A program made the position numbers and the translations under genes. A stretch of DNA of 9,213 nt from Spirochaetales bacterium (GTDB lineage Bacteria > Spirochaetota > Spirochaetia > SZUA-6 > DRHE01), in contig JAGLQP010000048.1 in the NCBI GenBank assembly GCA_023136785.1, forward strand, positions 1 to 9,213. The letters run 5' to 3'. Below the pieces are notes generated by a model that was given only the letters and a program-made list of their open reading frames with translations, did not search any database and was not told the origin of the DNA. This document shows positions 7,601 through 9,213 of this stretch, in pieces; within the stretch, counting starts at the first letter, position 1, and each line of letters opens with the position of its first letter.

Positions 7601-7751
7601 AGGTGGAATAGATGACAATCACGGGAAATGAGATATCCGGTATCAGATCGATGGCCAACCGGCCCAAGGAGAAGACGCCCAAAACGATCAGGGCCAGGTA
7701 AAACACGGTGGCTGTGACCGGCCTTTTTACCGAGAGGTCGGTAATTTTCAT
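4608..7751 (-). CDS. RND efflux permease, HAE1/AcrB type, 1047 aa
   Basis: This inner-membrane pump is driven by the proton gradient and exports hydrophobic or amphiphilic compounds through the adaptor and outer-membrane channel. It is full length for the family. It has TM1 (about 12-32), a first periplasmic porter region (33-330), TM2-TM6 (about 332-482), TM7 (531-551), a second periplasmic region (552-860) and TM8-TM12 (about 862-1016). The N terminus (SVKRPVTATVFYLALIVLG) and GVSPQEVEENLTKVIE are typical. TM4 carries LGIGMLVDNSIVIIENI, with D399 at the proton-relay position and N400 where AcrB has a second Asp. TM10 carries GIVVNNGIILVDY, without the AcrB Lys. A glycine-rich loop lies at 663-674. 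The start ATG 7751 has GGAGGTGA just upstream and overlaps the adaptor stop (ATGA). The relay suggests a HAE1 multidrug-type pump rather than a metal pump. The substrate is unknown. Confidence 0.95.
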   Translation of the reverse strand: MKITDLSVKRPVTATVFYLALIVLGVFSLGRLAIDLIPDISFPVIVIYSTYPGVSPQEVEENLTKVIENTAASASRIEKISSTSSEGTSIVVVEYQWGSDLAEASNDLRERLDLVRDFIPEDASQPVLFKFDPSMTPVMVLSIEGRRDLESLRFIAENTIKMNLEQIDGVASVSVEGGLEKQIHIDLDRTLLASYGLSIDQIVNVVRAENLNVTGGAVTEGARKYSLRTIGRLDDLTEIRGIIVGNKNGKPVYLENVAAVYSGYLEDEMDVKVDRNDAIILSVQKQSGTNTVLISNRVQDRIDSIKRSLPEDVRLVELFVSADFINDAISNVWQIALLGGFLAVVVLLVFLRNLPTTLIVAVSIPLSLIITIIAMYFFDLTLNMLSLGGLALGIGMLVDNSIVIIENIFRYRESGAKAGEAARHGSQEMANAIIASTLTTVAVFLPLVLFIRGLARELFRDLAFTVTFSLLASLLVALTVIPMLSSRIRKVAIKKKSNTLLDVEEELKGRSAALRFLDRIYGATLSWALRHKALVLIAIVLLFGGSLALIPRVGVELFPESDEGMIIMNIETAVGSDIDTTREAVAKIYEIVEKNVPEKKLSVVQAGVSGGFFSTAAANSGSIQIVLKDLGDRDRTDREIIEVLRPLVAHVPGVKVRFSTHFGPGGGGAGMSGGLTVSVRGNDLEEGKELAVKIEEIMGNVDTVQDARVSREEGLPEYRIRVDRNRAAQYGLTAAQVGTTIKRAFAGETVATVLFEGEEVDVRVRFRPEDRVSIRDIDRISVASPLGFSIPLTNLVEVDKAYGPVSIGRENQQRVIEIDAGVTGDVRTAVNRIKEQVDQLAIPPGFSIVYGGSWEDIQAVVKDLVLVLVLSMTLIYFIMAAQFESFRDPFIIMFTLPMTFVGVIWIHLLTGTIFSAFSGIGLLMLVGIVVNNGIILVDYTNLLRKRDYELTRAVVAAGRIRLRPILMTMLTTILALLPLAFLGGSGSELRKPMALTVTGGLLVSTVFTLILIPVLYHLFEGRREKRRLRRMAERGDGQPEILEAIRG

Positions 7752-8713
7752 TCCTTCACCTCCGCTACAGTTACCTCGTCGCCGCCGCTCAGGCTCTGCT
7801 GACCGATAACCACAACCCGATCACCTTCCTCGATACCCGAGCCGACGACCGCCCGTTCCCCTTGGACAAAGGTAATCACCGGCCTCACCTCCCTGGCCAG
7901 GTCCTGATCCACGACGAAGGCGACCCGCTGCCCCTCCTTGTCGACGAGGGCTGCCAGAGGAATCGTCACGGCATCTTCCAGCTGTCGTAAGATGATGCCG
8001 GCTTCGGCGAACATCCCCGGTTTCAACGGGTACCCCCGATTGACAACGCGGATCCTGGTCTCTAAGGTCCGCGAGGCCGGGTCTACTACTGGACTGAGCT
8101 TATCGATGGTTCCATAGAAGACCCGATCGGGATAGGAGACGACCGAGATCTCCACCGGTTGACCTCTCCGCACCTTTCCGATCTTCTTCTCCGGAACGTC
8201 GACCACGACTTCGACAACGTCCATATCCACGATTTGAAAGAGAGGCGCCGCCGGATTGGCCGTCGCACCTTCCTGGGTCAGGACGGATTTGACGATTCCG
8301 GATATGGTCGACTCCACCTCGACGGGGGCGAATTTCAATCCCGCCTGATCCCTGTCGATTACGGCCAATACCTGATCTTTTTGTACATAATCACCCTCCT
8401 CGACCTTGATCTGAATGATCTTGCCGTTAACGGTGGTCAGGATGCTGACTTCTTTTTCCGCGTACACCGAACCGTACAGGGTGAGGGTTTCCCGGACGTT
8501 CTCCCGCTTGGCCGCAGAGACGGCTACAGGGACCGAGAACTTCTCCTCCGGAGGCTTCTTCGGTCCGCCGGCCCTCGGCCCAAAGGCCAGAAAGCTCAGA
8601 CCCGGTCCTTCTCCGCCTTGGGCAAACAAACGGGTGTAACCGAAATACCCGCCCACGGCGACCGCCGCTATGACTACGATAAGGATAATTAAAACCCGTA
8701 TTCCTTTTTTCAT
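7748..8713 (-). CDS. RND periplasmic adaptor (membrane fusion protein), hairpin-less, 321 aa
   Basis: This protein links the RND permease to the TolC-like channel in the periplasm. An N-terminal hydrophobic segment (about 6-26) is an uncleaved anchor or a signal peptide; there is no lipobox Cys. The lipoyl-like barrel-sandwich halves lie at about 83-120 (GSVYAEKEVSILTTVNGKI, EEGDYVQKDQVLAVID) and 131-165 (STISGIVKSVLTQEGATANP). Only about a dozen residues join them, so the usual alpha-helical hairpin is absent. A beta-barrel follows (about 166-243, with the typical DPASRTLETRIRVVN and LKPGMFAEAGI), then a membrane-proximal domain (about 244-321). I chose ATG 8713, with GGGAG (8726-8722) eight bases upstream. 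The longer frame starts at a TTG that overlaps that ribosome binding site. The gene lies 24 bases after the channel gene and overlaps the permease start by ATGA. The architecture resembles Borrelia BesA, described as an atypical adaptor. Confidence 0.93.
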   Translation of the reverse strand: MKKGIRVLIILIVVIAAVAVGGYFGYTRLFAQGGEGPGLSFLAFGPRAGGPKKPPEEKFSVPVAVSAAKRENVRETLTLYGSVYAEKEVSILTTVNGKIIQIKVEEGDYVQKDQVLAVIDRDQAGLKFAPVEVESTISGIVKSVLTQEGATANPAAPLFQIVDMDVVEVVVDVPEKKIGKVRRGQPVEISVVSYPDRVFYGTIDKLSPVVDPASRTLETRIRVVNRGYPLKPGMFAEAGIILRQLEDAVTIPLAALVDKEGQRVAFVVDQDLAREVRPVITFVQGERAVVGSGIEEGDRVVVIGQQSLSGGDEVTVAEVKE

Positions 8714-8737
8714 CTTTGCTTCTCCCAAATCATCGAA

Positions 8738-9213
8738 CTAGAAACTTGCGACCCCGACCACGTCCATCAGGTCGAGGATGTTGCGGTTGTAGTTGTAAAT
8801 GGCCTGGGTATAGGCCAGCCTGGCGGCATTCAATCCCAGTTGGGCGTCCTTGAGCTCCACGCTGGAAATGTATCCGCTTTCATACTGGTCCACCGCCGCC
8901 TCGTACAGCCGCTGAGCCAGAGCCACGCTCTTCTTGCCCGAAGAGATCTTGGCTCGTTCTTCGGCGATCTTCAAAATACTGCTTTCCACGGCGATGCGAA
9001 CGCTGCTTTCGAGCGCTCCGTACTGTATACGCAGATCTTCCACCTGCAGCTGCGTTTTTTTAATCGTGGCACTCTCCTCGCTCCAGGGGAAAAAACCCGA
9101 TATGGGAACGCTGAGGTTCAATCCTGCCTGCCATCCCCCCTCCCAGGCATCGAAACTGTAATCGGTCTTTCCGGAGGAGGCATCAAAACCGCTCTGAAGG
9201 CTGTAGTTTGCCC
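8738..9213 (-). CDS. TolC-family outer-membrane efflux channel, C-terminal part
   Basis: This trimeric outer-membrane channel would complete the tripartite pump. Only the last 157 residues are visible, and the gene runs off the right edge of the window with the frame open to the last base. The visible part starts with a strand-rich region and the family-typical WQAGLNLSVPIS stretch. Long amphipathic helices with heptad-like spacing follow, including VRIAVESSILKIAEERAKI, then SVALAQRLYEAAVDQYESG, VELKDAQLGLNAARLAY and a final helix ending NILDLMDVVG. These are characteristic of the second repeat of TolC-like (OEP) proteins. An ATG-initiated or TTG-initiated reading beginning near 9121 would be only an internal frame. 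It ends in TAG at 8740-8738 and is the first visible gene of the operon, followed after 24 bases by the adaptor. The promoter and signal peptide lie outside the window. Confidence 0.9.
   Translation of the reverse strand, partial: ANYSLQSGFDASSGKTDYSFDAWEGGWQAGLNLSVPISGFFPWSEESATIKKTQLQVEDLRIQYGALESSVRIAVESSILKIAEERAKISSGKKSVALAQRLYEAAVDQYESGYISSVELKDAQLGLNAARLAYTQAIYNYNRNILDLMDVVGVASF

Noticed and set aside
1..9213. CRISPR arrays, tRNA or rRNA genes, insertion sequences, attachment sites
   Set aside because: I saw no regularly spaced repeats, no cloverleaf-like segments, and no transposase or integrase frames on either strand.

Overview
The window most likely comes from a free-living or host-associated spirochaete (Spirochaetota), of moderately GC-rich base composition. 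The main support is the long plus-strand protein, which resembles a family I know only from spirochaetes (I believe Pfam DUF5312). Two further features agree: a GTP-type PEP carboxykinase of the divergent kind found in Treponema and relatives, and an RND efflux adaptor that lacks the alpha-helical hairpin, as described for the Borrelia pump BesABC. All of this rests on reading the sequence; no search was run.

Layout, left to right. Bases 1-60 hold nothing I can name. A small minus-strand gene (61-450) encodes an unrecognised 129-residue conserved-looking protein. Bases 451-664 form a divergent intergenic region with two good sigma70-like promoter candidates facing right. The DUF5312-like gene (665-2362, plus) follows. 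It meets the PEP carboxykinase gene pckG (2359-4227, minus) tail to tail: both TAG stops lie in one CTAG palindrome. A 94-base gap (4228-4321) upstream of pckG carries a weak promoter candidate and a small palindrome.

The rest, read right to left on the minus strand, is a compact efflux operon: the C-terminal part of a TolC-like outer-membrane channel (cut by the window edge), a periplasmic adaptor, a 1047-residue RND inner-membrane permease, and a 97-residue PII-like protein. The adaptor and permease overlap by ATGA, and the permease and PII-like gene overlap by 8 bases. The first three would form a tripartite pump across both membranes. The PII-like protein is probably a cytoplasmic sensor or regulator coupled to it.

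Start sites were revised from the longest open frames for four genes: the 129-residue protein (ATG 450), the DUF5312-like protein (ATG 665), pckG (GTG 4227, strong ribosome binding site) and the adaptor (ATG 8713). The most interesting element is the pump operon: a hairpin-less adaptor, a permease with a reduced proton-relay set, and a translationally coupled PII-like protein.
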